Shown here piece after piece: positions 55,190 to 64,000 of a DNA stretch of 64,000 bases. The position numbers and the translations under genes are program-made. Source of the stretch: Aphanomyces cochlioides. Lineage: Eukaryota > Oomycota > Saprolegniomycetes > Saprolegniales > Verrucalvaceae. Position 1 is the first letter of the stretch. Every line of letters starts with the position of its first letter. The notes under the pieces are model-generated. The model saw nothing but the letters and a program-made list of their open reading frames with translations. It ran no database searches and was not told where the DNA came from. Where the stretch lies: the NCBI GenBank assembly GCA_019828595.1, contig JAHQRK010000018.1, positions 1,364,001-1,428,000 on the forward strand, read 5' to 3'.

Positions 55190-56500
55190 TCAGGCCAGCG
55201 ACGACAATCGACCAAGTAAAATGGTCTGAAATTGTTCAAACGTCGCTTGGAATAATGTCTTGGCGATCAAAATTGCATCCGACGGGAGCACCTTCCCAAC
55301 TGGATAATTCAAATAAATAGCGTCCATCAAGTCTGCCAAATTGTCGACATCATCAGGCTGCAACATGGAGAAATTACTCCGCATGAAGCATTTGTAGATG
55401 AATGATGTATCTTCGCTCTCCTCGATATGAATCCTTTGTCATAGTCAGCCAAAATCCACCAGAGTACGAAATTTACCATCCATAATTGTCACTCACATAG
55501 CTCTTCGCATCAAATGGAATAGCTTCGTCGTCCAAAATGGAGCGGAAAATAATGCGTCTTACACTTGGCCCAAGCTCTTGTTTCTTTACGACGAAGCTCG
55601 ACTCCATCTTCGACTCTGTCCTTGGAATCGAATATGCCAAGCGAAGAAACACTGTGCAATCGTCGATCGCGTATTTCTACCATGGAGTTAGGGCCCCAAT
55701 CCTGCATACCACATAGCCACGAACTTGGATGCTGTAAGGAGCTGCATTTGGAGATATGATGTTGAACTGCGTCATGATACGGATCAATGTTTTCCATATT
55801 TCTTCCTCGACTTGGGCAAATGAGGATGCCTCCAATTTCGTACATCTAATTCCTTCGGAATATTGCTTGACCGTGTCATGACGCACAGAGTTGATCTCCT
55901 TCGTAGAATTCACCAAACCCAAAGTTAGCATATCGCTATCGATGGAGTCCAATTGACGATTCGCGATGGATTGGAGTCCCAAAATTCGCTTCTCGCTGTC
56001 GGCACTAAGCTTGAGCACACGCCATTGCTCGTCTTCCAGCTGCATCATCTATTCCATCAGTAGAAATAAATATTGAGCAGCGTCTTTACCATAACGCGAG
56101 GTTTCTTGAACACGATCGACTCCAACTCTTTCTGCATGGATGTCTGCTTGGCCAGTACTTCATGGAGCTGTTCTTGCTCATGTACAGCTTTCAGTCTTAA
56201 TTCGAGTTGCTTTCGAGCCATTTCTTCCCATTTCTGTTCTTCTTTCGAAAGAGCAGATCGTTTGGTGGTGTGATTCGCTTCCAGCTCCGCTAGTTTATTC
56301 TCGAGTTGTACTTTCTTGGCGCGCAAGGTTTGAATCTCAGTCTGCAGTCCATTTGTACGTTTGCGTCGACTCTTTGCTTTCGACAAACTTGGCTCAGTCG
56401 TCTCTGATACGCTATCACTCGTTTCCACTTGGCAAAGAAGATCTTCGTCCACTGGAGGCAAGAAGTCGAGCTCGAAGCGATCATCCCAACCATCGCTCAT
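55190..56500 (-). CDS. Coiled-coil/START-like protein P6 (intact, 4 exons)
   Basis: Exons 56090-56500, 55725-56048, 55477-55676 and 55190-55433 give 392 residues; introns are 41, 48 and 43 nt, GT-AG. N-terminus FELDFLPPVDEDLLCQVET, basic KAKSRRKRTNGLQTE, coiled coil (LRAKKVQLENKLAELEANH, ARKQLELRLKAVHEQEQL), then KRILGLQSIANRQLDSIDSD, VFLRLAYSIPRTESK, LGPSVRRIIFRSILDDEAIP and FIYKCFMRSNFSMLQPDDVD. The third exon is 200 nt, exactly as in P2, which supports both models. Role unknown; with P2 it is the only uninterrupted member of the cluster. Confidence 0.82.
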
Positions 56501-57760
56501 CTTGCGGATTAACTGTAAAAATAAAATTGCATACAGATAATATAATTCCAGTGTTAATTAAACTGCCATTATAGTGAAATCAAGATAATGACGTGGCACG
56601 ATTCTGCCTGGTGTATTTCTCTTCCAACACGAAGCAAGCCAAGCAACTTGTGTCTTGGTTGGAATTCTGCTAGAAGTGTCGGCAGCTTGTCTTCGAAGCT
56701 CAAGTCCCCACGACCACCAGGACATATTTCTTAGATGGAATCCCCCGCGATCTCCAATCATACAAATCTTGTGGGTGATCTTTGACACGATGTATTCTTT
56801 CGTGTGTTTGATAGACCAGCCGTGTCTTCTTGAGGCAAGCTTCCGAGTTACATCAGTGAATACTGCGCTTTTCCCTGTCCGAACCACGTGCTGAATGACG
56901 TTTTGGTCTGGACAAGATCACGGTGACAATCCCAATCACAGCCCAAAAATGACAAATTCAAGTCAATTCTTGGAGACGTTGTCACGTCCACGCCTTGTTG
57001 TCTATCTGAAGTTTCTCCACGCCGGAGTCGAAGGTTTCAATTATCTGTTGTAAGAGAGTTCCCTTGTCTTCAAAACGAGGACATTTTCAGTGGCAGAGAG
57101 TTCTTGGCCATTTCTTGCGTCCCGACGATTCCAGTGTCGCTTGACGAATGTATACTATCGTACAGTTGCTCTTATCCATGGTTCGACATAACAACGAAGG
57201 ACCAGATGCTCAATGCCAGAGTCGTCCAACGGACAGACGGAAAAAAGTTCATCTCTGAACTCATGCAACTCGACCAACTCTTCCTCTGTACAAATGACGA
57301 CAAAATCGTTGTCCTTCGCCTCGAGATCTCCATCCAACTCAGTCGAATCTCCAGCGAGGCAGTAGCCTGGGCAGATTAGGCCAGGATTGTCCCCCAAACG
57401 GCGAGACCTCGTCAACCCCGAACACGTGAAAGTAGGACTCACCCGTGAGATTGTCATGGCAGATGGAGCTCATCTGATGGAGAATGGATGGAAGAATTTT
57501 TTGATTGGCTAAATAAAATGTCAATAGCCAATCAAAAAAAGAAAATTTATTGAAAATTATTTGATTGGCAAATATTTATCGTGTTGTTTCACGCGATGCA
57601 ACGACAGGGGTGGACTTTCGTTTGTGATACGTATCGTGATTTTATTTAAAATTGCATGAAAATATGTGGAAATTGTGGTTGAAAGTGAAAAAAATGATCG
57701 ACAAAACGACAGACGACAGAGGCAAGCCAAGGCACCACCGTGGTCATTTCGCCATTCGCG
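56501..57760. other. Intergenic, two unassigned minus-strand frames
   Basis: 56558-56887 (minus; GKSAVFTDVTRKLASRRHGW, FHLRNMSWWSWGLELRRQA) and 57155-57457 (minus; DNDFVVICTEEELVELHEF) look somewhat protein-like but match nothing I can name and have no clear start or splicing. TTGATTGGC, an inverted CCAAT-type box, occurs three times within 57,500-57,570, probably serving the transporter downstream. Confidence 0.35.
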
Positions 57761-59371
57761 ATGCTTCAATCAGAGGAGGTGACGACAGAAAAGGCGTCCG
57801 TCACGGTCATCCGTGGCTCGTACATGAATGCGCCTGACCAGACAGCCAAGATGCTCAATGAGTCGCCTTTGATTGCGTCGGGCAAATTGTACCGCTCCGT
57901 CTTCGTCGTGCTCGTCGGATCGTTCCAGTATGGCTATTTGCTCTCGCAAATGGCGTGGAATGGTTTCAACTCGAAAGCATGCTACGTCCCGCCTGCAACG
58001 GCCAAGCAGATTCCACCACTCCAAGGACAGTGTCTGCTCTTTCCAGGCCACACAACGCAGGAATGGACGCGCATCACCGTCGCTTGGATCGTCGGGGCTG
58101 GCATTGGCTCCCTCCTCTCGAGCTTCCCAGCCGACAAGTTGGGACGCCGCAAGACGCTCATGCTCAACACGCTCATCATGATTGCTGGTGCATTTATTCA
58201 AATGCTCTCGTCCAACATGAACATGTTGACCGTCGGTCGTGGCATCTCTGGCATCTCGACGGGTATTTCCATCGTCGTGGGTAACTTGTACCTCCGTGAA
58301 ATCTCGCCCGTGGCTCACCGTGCTTTCTTCCTCACGCTTCCTCAGATCGTGCTCTGCTTGGGTGGCATGTTTGTCTCGGCGATGCATTTTGCCATGTCGT
58401 CCAAGGAAATCTCGTGGCGTCTCCTCTTTGGCTTGCCTGTCATCCTTGGTGTGCTCCAGCTCTCCATGATGCCATGGATGACCCGATCGCCTCATCACCT
58501 TGTCATGATCAAGAAGTACGACCAAGCCCGCGTTGCCCTCCAACAGCTCTACAAGCCTTGCGATTTTGAGCTCCATCTCAATGCAATGATCATTTCCCAT
58601 GAACGCCAAGAGATCGAAGCGGCGACTGGCACGAAGATCGGTCTTCTCTTCTCGCCCAAGTACCGCAAGCAGCTCATGATTGCCATCGTCATGTGTCTTT
58701 CCCAGCAATTGGCCGGTATGAATGCCATCATTGCGTACTCCAACGGCTTCTTCCTCAACATTGGTATCCGTGAAACCCGCATTTCCAACATGCTTGTAAA
58801 CTTTGGCCGTCTCCACGATATGGCCATGGCAGCTCGCTTCCTCGACCGCTGGTCTCGCCGCACTCCTCTCTTGATTGGTCTCTTTGTGACGCTGCTCTCT
58901 TCGGTTGGTCTTGTGCTCACTCAAATCTATCCTGGCAACCCAGAAAAGTACAACGCCACCAACTACCTTGCGATTGTAGTTGTCCTCTTCTTCGTGGCAT
59001 CGTACTGTTTCTCTGCCGGTTCCATGGCCTGGTTGATCTCCAACGAATTGTTCCCTGAACATTTGAGCGCTACGGCCAACGGAATCTCGACGTTTTTCAC
59101 GTTCACGGCGCAATTTTTCATTGCCGTGTACTACTCGCAGCTCATGAAGCCGACGTCAGCCGGCAATTATGCCTTCTTCGTCTTTACCGGCTTCTTGGCT
59201 CTCTTCATTGTGTTTGCCTACTTCTTCGTCCCCAACACAAACAAGAAGACATCCGACGAAGTGACTCGCATTTTCTACGCAGAAGACAACATCAACGCCA
59301 TGTACTTCCAAAAGTATGCCAAGAACATGAATGACATCGACGCCACCCGTAAGACGCTAGAATCTATCTAA
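57761..59371 (+). CDS. MFS sugar porter T5, divergent member
   Basis: Intronless, 536 residues from MLQSEEVTTEKASVTVI. It keeps the family layout: CLLFPGHTTQEWTRITVAW, PADKLGRRKTLMLN, GRGISGISTGISIVVGNLYLRE, SPHHLVMIKKYDQAR, QQLAGMNAIIAYSNGFF, ARFLDRWSRRTPLLIG, SNELFPEHLSATANGIST and PNTNKKTSDEV. It differs strongly from T1-T4 and is closer to the textbook sugar-porter consensus (ELFPEHLSATANG). An extra segment with GNPEKYNATN, a potential N-glycosylation site, lies in the external loop between helices 9 and 10. Strong C-ending codon use suggests high expression. Confidence 0.88.
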   Translation: MLQSEEVTTEKASVTVIRGSYMNAPDQTAKMLNESPLIASGKLYRSVFVVLVGSFQYGYLLSQMAWNGFNSKACYVPPATAKQIPPLQGQCLLFPGHTTQEWTRITVAWIVGAGIGSLLSSFPADKLGRRKTLMLNTLIMIAGAFIQMLSSNMNMLTVGRGISGISTGISIVVGNLYLREISPVAHRAFFLTLPQIVLCLGGMFVSAMHFAMSSKEISWRLLFGLPVILGVLQLSMMPWMTRSPHHLVMIKKYDQARVALQQLYKPCDFELHLNAMIISHERQEIEAATGTKIGLLFSPKYRKQLMIAIVMCLSQQLAGMNAIIAYSNGFFLNIGIRETRISNMLVNFGRLHDMAMAARFLDRWSRRTPLLIGLFVTLLSSVGLVLTQIYPGNPEKYNATNYLAIVVVLFFVASYCFSAGSMAWLISNELFPEHLSATANGISTFFTFTAQFFIAVYYSQLMKPTSAGNYAFFVFTGFLALFIVFAYFFVPNTNKKTSDEVTRIFYAEDNINAMYFQKYAKNMNDIDATRKTLESI

Positions 59372-59945
59372 AAACCTCAATTCCATCCATCCTGGTATCC
59401 TTGATGAGCAGAAGTTTCATGCTCATTTGCGATCCGTGGACATAAACATATATTTATTGGGGGGATTTCAATATATTTTTTTCACACATTTATTTTATTC
59501 AATTACAGTCTGTATTCTACTCGTCATTTGACCACAGTCTTGCTTTCTTGCCTTTCTCGTTCCCGAGGCCAGACGCGATTAATACCTTCTCTCTTCTTAA
59601 TTCTACGTCATGGGAGCGTACTAAGACTGATGGCAGCCATCAAATCAATTCCACAGCGCTGCAATAACCATTTGTCTGCCAATTTCACTTGTAAAATCGA
59701 AGCTCTACTTTGGTCTGACGTGCAAGCTGCTAGCAGCAAACATTACAAAGACAATTGTTCTAGTCCTGTCTGTGCTCTCGACAATGCACACTTGCTTGTA
59801 GCTTTGAAAAATCAAGTGGATGCCCATGCTAAAACTATTGTTTTGTCGAAATATCGAGCAATATATTTTCAATAAATATGATTTCGGATAATTATCCGGA
59901 TACGCCTGCTCGATATTTTTCGATGTTTTCATTTTCAATTTCATC
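59372..59945. other. Intergenic upstream of CFAP298
   Basis: No gene recognised. AT-rich around 59,440-59,510 and 59,850-59,940. Confidence 0.4.
59885..59898. promoter_or_regulatory. CGGATAATTATCCG palindrome upstream of CFAP298
   Basis: A perfect 14-bp palindrome 47 bp before the ATG at 59946. It is built from the same CGGATAA half-sites as the promoter palindrome at 16,137-16,163 but with no spacer. Confidence 0.5.
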
Positions 59946-60818
59946 ATGGTCGTGATCAATGTCAAGCTGAGCGAGACGGAAGCTTTCCTGTACGAAACGA
60001 CGTGTCAAACGAGCAACGATGCTCTTGTGCGCGACCTAGTCCATGTCCATAATGCCCGTATCCGACTTGCTAGCCTCGCGACGCATACTCAGAGCCTGTT
60101 TCAATACGGCGTTGCCAAACATCCGCAGGAACATGGTCTCGACACGTACGCTTCCCAGCCGATTCACAAGGAAGAGTTCTACGAAGAAGATCCACTAGGG
60201 CAACGCACTGGTAATGGCGTGTGCCCATCGTTGCGCGAAACCTTGTCGCGCATGGTGGCAGATGTGAACCAATACCTCAAGAGCAACAGTCGTCAAGCAA
60301 TTTCGCAAAATGTACTTCAGGAAAAGCTCGACAATTTTCGAGGCATTGTCATGATGGGGTTTCCTATGGGACTTCCTGAATATGACGTCGTGCAATTGCT
60401 GCTTGATGGAAAAGACGAAGAGGCGCTCGCTGGTTCGCAAACCGGTGCTGAGATCTTGAACGAGGAGACGGCCGAGCTCTGGTGGGCTGGCAAGCAATTC
60501 TTTCGCGATGAGACCGTTGGAGACCGCGTTGGCAAGAATGAAAAGACCAAAGTGATTGCGAGGTTGGCCAAGAAAAACCAAGGAGCTCCCCAACGCGAAC
60601 CAGCGGTGTGTTGATCCATCTCCTGGTCCAAATGTCTGATTGTCTTGTAGGTCTCGGAAGACGAGCGCAAGGCCATGATGGCGCATTATTTCAAGAAGCA
60701 AGAAGAAATGAAACAGCTTGCGGAAGAAGACGACGATGCGTATTTGCATTCGTCGTGGGCAAATCCATCGCAGCTCAAGAACCATTTGCGCGGAACTAAC
60801 AATATTCGTCCGTTCTAA
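59946..60818 (+). CDS. CFAP298: CFAP298 (Kurly/C21orf59) cilia and flagella-associated protein
   Basis: Exons 59946-60605 and 60651-60818, with a 45-nt GT-AG intron, give 275 residues. It is an axoneme-assembly factor needed for outer dynein arm assembly in animals and algae. Diagnostic stretches: the ubiquitin-like N-terminus (MVVINVKLSETEAF, VRDLVHVHNARIRL), NFRGIVMMGFPMGLPEYD, ETAELWWAGKQFFRD, VGKNEKTKVIARL, QGAPQREPAVSEDERKAMM and DDDAYLHSSWANPSQLK. Length matches the family (~290). Its presence implies a flagellated life stage. Its stop lies only 15 bp from the stop of the convergent ankyrin gene. Confidence 0.93.
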
Positions 60819-60833
60819 ATGTTGCATTAACCA

Positions 60834-63697
60834 CTAACAAACGACTTCCTTTGGCTGAGTCCCCGCGTTGTGACTTCGACGACGGTTTGCCTCACCGCGT
60901 TTCGGCCGTGAAGCTGTCGAAGCAGACTTTGATTTCTTGAGCCTGGAAGGGGAGAAAGCATCCTTCACACTGGTCGACGTCGCGACAGTCGAGTCGTCTT
61001 GGGATATCCTGTCGATCTTGTCCAGAATGGATGGCCCAACGTTGATCGTGTAGTGTCGGCTGGATAAAATGCGCTTTCCAACTTGGAGTGGCAGATTCTC
61101 GTCGCTACGAAAACACGCTGCACTTTGTGCCGTCGAGCGGCGAACGCTGTGATACTTTTGAAAGTTTTCACTCAGTCTTCGAACTGGAGCAGCATCGGTG
61201 ATGGATCGACGGAGTGCACTTCGACTAATGGTCTCTCGAGCGCTTACAATGTTGGAAAAGTCTTTGCCAAGAGGTAGTGCCTTCGTCGCGACCACAAGCT
61301 CAACCGTTGGGCCAACTGGAGGCGGCAATGGATCTTTCATCGGGTCTGCAGGTAGTTGCTTGTCTTGTTTGTTCACTATGACTCTCTCCGACGTTGCATC
61401 GGTCTGGCTAACGAAAGTGGCCTCTTGAACAGCTTCTGACGTCCCTTTTTGTGCCGCGTTCACTTCACTACTGGTCGCTTCCTGCTTGATTGATGGGACC
61501 TTGAGAATCTCTGGCTTGGTGGCTTGTGGTTTGACTGATTTGTGCTCAATAGCCACGTCCTTGCTTGCATTCGGCTGAATTGCTTGGACTTCGATATTTT
61601 CTTGCTGGAGAGATTTGTCATGTATGATTGCTTGACGATTGACGATGCCCAGCTTGCTAGCACTCGTCTTGGTTGCTTCAGACGCAATCGTAGTGGCTTT
61701 AGATGTTTCTGGTTTCATCACTCGGGCCGTGGCAATTACTGGCTTGATAGTTTGTGCCCCCGTTGCCTCTGATTTGATTGATAGAGCTTTAGCTGCCTCC
61801 GACTTGCTAGTTGGGGACGAACTCTTGGCTGCCTCGGACAGGATTGTCTGAGCATCGATTGAATCTGGCTTGATCACAATCTCAGAAGTGGCTCGACGCG
61901 ATTGCCGCCGCTGAACGACCAAATTGGCCAAGTTTGGAAGCGATTTGCACTTGCGTGGTCCAACTGCCCACTTTTTCCGCGTCGTTCCATTGAGTGGCTG
62001 CGTCAGTCCGTCCACAATGTCCATCGCAGTTTCCAATTCAAGACTGGCACTTGACCGTCGTCGTCGGATGGACCGCCCACGGCGACGACCAATTGTCAGC
62101 GGCGAGTTTTCTCCAGAGCCTGGTGCAGCGACGACACGGTAGCTTGGCTTTCTCTGCCCAACAGGTGAAGTTGCGCCTTCTCTTGAGATGCCAAGGCCGC
62201 GGTGGCTTGATGGGTTCCGTGGAGAGACTGGTGCGACGGCATTTTCACTGTACGTGCGAGTGCGATGGGATGGCGTAACTCGAGGTGGTTGCTCACTGAG
62301 CTTCCGTATTGATCTGCCCTCCTTTGAGATGAGTTTATTGCGTGGCTGCAGGTCGTGGGATGGCAATGACACGACTGGTGGTGCTGGAACAGCGGCTAAA
62401 TGCTCGAGTTTGTTCTTTCGGAGTACTTCTCGAATACTTCGACCGCTCTTCTCACACTTGTCGACGTCCGCTCTGATCGATAAGGATGAGCATCAAGAAG
62501 CGACAAGCCCAGAGCTTACCCAGCTACAATGAGTTCTTTCACAATCGCCGCATGAGACTTTCGCGCCGCCAAGAGTAACGACGTCTCGCCTTTCGAATTC
62601 ACTGCATCGACAAGAATTCCAAGCTTTTGTTTAGCCAAGAGCCACCGACAAACTTCGACACAGTTGTGTTGGGCGGCTAAGTGCAGCGCTGTCGTATTGT
62701 TACCGTCGAGATCTGCCACGGCAGTGTGAGCTATTTCGCTCGACATTGCTGATAGAATTGCCAACGCGCAAGCATCAAAGCCGCCCGAGAGCGCTCTGAA
62801 GAGAGCACTGCGACCTTCTACATGGAACGCATTGTCAGCCGTCCATTTCTTTCAGAACGTACTGGCATCACAAGTAACGGGGGATACGTCGTATTGCGTC
62901 AAGAGCATCGTTGCAATCGCAGTATGACCATGGGTTGCAGCAGCAACAAGCACAGGTTCCTTGGAGCCGAGGGAGGCTTCGTGTTCAAGGAGGAGACCTG
63001 CGCATTCCAAGTGGCCATTCGTGCAAGCCGCCATGAGCGGCGATAGAGTCTGGTTGGTATCTGTGAAGGAATTGTAGACTGTGCCCTGGAGGTCCAAATG
63101 CTCTGTTGGGCATTTCGTCAACACCACCGCGACGACAGCCGTGAGTCCTTCCAGGGATGCAAGAAGAAGGCACGAGACGTTCTTCTCATTGACGAGACTA
63201 ACGTCGGCGCCTTGCTCGAGGAGAAACAATGCGATCGACCCATGGCCATATTGACAAGCGTACAAGAGCGGCGTGCTTTCCCACATCCCACGGACATTTA
63301 TGAGCTCTGGACTTGCTGGAATGGTCGCCAGAACTTGCAGTAGATTGCCTTGTTTCACTAACGATCATGACAATGACATCGAGGTCAAGAATAGTTGAGA
63401 TACCGTTGCGCAGCAGTCGAATGGCTGCGTCGTCTGGAGGAACCTCCTCAGACGGCGAGAGAGCATTTGGAAGTGTGACTGGAAGAGTCTATTGACACAA
63501 GTTCATGAGCTGGTATGCGGACGAGAACCTACCGCCGCGACCATTTGAACTGTTGACGATGCTGCCCGGGGTGATATTGGCAGCGTAGCAGTACGAGCTG
63601 TGGGTGACGCTTCAGAGGTATTTGCAGTGCGACCAGGAGATGGTGGATTGCGGGAAAGTCGAGCGACGAGGGTCGCGCGGGAGGACCCGCAGCCCAT
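60834..63697 (-). CDS. Ankyrin-repeat protein with MGCGSS N-terminus (5 exons)
   Basis: Exons 63533-63697, 63404-63488, 62863-63357, 62520-62817 and 60834-62472, joined by introns of 44, 46, 45 and 47 nt (GT-AG, phases consistent), give 893 residues. MGCGSSRATLV is a classical N-myristoylation plus palmitoylation signal, suggesting membrane attachment. Residues ~85-345 contain ankyrin repeats (STPLLYACQYGHGSIALFLL, SPLMAACTNGHLECAGLLLE, NTTALHLAAQHNCVEVCRWL, ETSLLLAARKSHAAIVKELI). The C-terminal ~520 residues are disordered, basic and Ser/Thr-rich, with an imperfect ~12-residue repeat zone (IKSEATGAQTIKP, MKPETSKATTIASEATK). A membrane-tethered scaffold is the likely role. Confidence 0.8.
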
Positions 63698-63756
63698 TTT
63701 AAAAAGACGGCGAAACGGTTTAAAAGTATTTTGTCAAGGTAACGCCTCCCTATCTC

Positions 63757-64000
63757 CTACTTGGCTTTTTGCGCCGAATGCTTGGATTCGTAGTCGAATT
63801 CGGCAACACTGGCTGCGGCCGAACAGAGTTGCGCCACGTTGATGATGTTCTTCAACACACAGGCTGGCAAACAGACGTAGAAGCAAATCTACACAGAAAC
63901 CCAAACTGTTTAGCAATGGGAGGAAGATAGTGGAAAATACCGTCGACAATGGCACATTGATGACGGGGACGACAAGATTTGGCTCCCAGTGCAAGACGTA
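63757..64000 (-). CDS. C-terminal end of an unrecognised gene (partial)
   Basis: Two exons, 63941-64000 and 63757-63888, separated by a 52-nt GT-AG intron, read HWEPNLVVPVINVPLSTICF, then VCLPACVLKNIINVAQLC, and end in SKHSAQKAK with TAG at 63757-63759. The start lies beyond the window. No family assigned; the hydrophobic stretch could be a membrane or hydrophobic-core segment. Confidence 0.55.

Noticed and set aside
56558..56887. Possible HU/IHF-like protein on the minus strand
   Set aside because: Only a vague resemblance (FHLRN followed by basic residues); the spacing of conserved glycine and proline residues does not fit.
57770..59113. A 447-codon open frame on the minus strand opposite transporter T5
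   Set aside because: It is an artefact of strong third-position C/G bias in T5. Its composition (Arg, His, Asp, Glu-rich, no domains) is that of an antisense shadow.
1..64000. tRNA and rRNA genes, CRISPR arrays
   Set aside because: I looked for TTCGA-type tRNA boxes and for evenly spaced repeats with unique spacers and saw none. The repeats present are transposon ends and the periodic arms of the foldback element.

Overview
The window looks like nuclear DNA of an oomycete, most likely Saprolegniales and possibly Aphanomyces. That placement is inference. The reasons are many very short spliceosomal introns (about 31-52 nt), a flagellar protein gene (CFAP298) as expected of a zoospore-forming organism, a large family of coiled-coil/START-like proteins of the oomycete type, an expanded sugar-porter family, and dense decayed transposons (Copia, Gypsy, pogo, Tc1, hAT-like, MITEs). 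I had no database; all gene models come from reading frames, splice signals and remembered family motifs.

Layout. 0-3.6 kb: transposon debris (Copia ends, a pogo-like transposase) that truncates a DUF2817 metallopeptidase-like gene. 4-18 kb: a compact housekeeping block with a PX-domain protein, a coiled-coil/START-like gene, a flavin-reductase-like gene, two tandem class I histone deacetylases with nine matching introns each, a small basic protein, an RRM/RS-rich protein with a repeated SIGEIARAGGSD motif, and a beta-propeller-like protein divergently paired with it across a short palindromic promoter.

18-45.6 kb: a hexose-transporter (MFS sugar porter) array. Its core is a large imperfect palindrome. 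The outer arms (18,333-21,050 and 34,010-36,729) look nearly identical, and the inner parts are diverged transporter pseudogenes facing a centre near 30.3 kb. The left half carries a 6.9-kb Gypsy element with target duplication CTCTT and a 0.5-kb MITE. The right half carries a 1.5-kb hAT-like non-autonomous element that itself holds a nested foldback element. Four transporters here are intact (18.4, 37.0, 39.5 and 44.1 kb); a fifth, more divergent one lies at 57.8 kb.

45.8-56.5 kb: a cluster of coiled-coil/START-like paralogues, two intact (47.5 and 55.2 kb) and several in different stages of decay, with a Tc1/mariner-type element inserted among them. 57.7-64 kb: the divergent transporter, CFAP298, a long ankyrin-repeat protein with an MGCGSS acylation-type N-terminus, and the end of an unrecognised gene.

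The genes do not form one pathway. The common theme is tandem or inverted duplication (HDACs, transporters, START-like proteins) followed by decay, gene conversion and transposon insertion, beside a stable set of single-copy genes.
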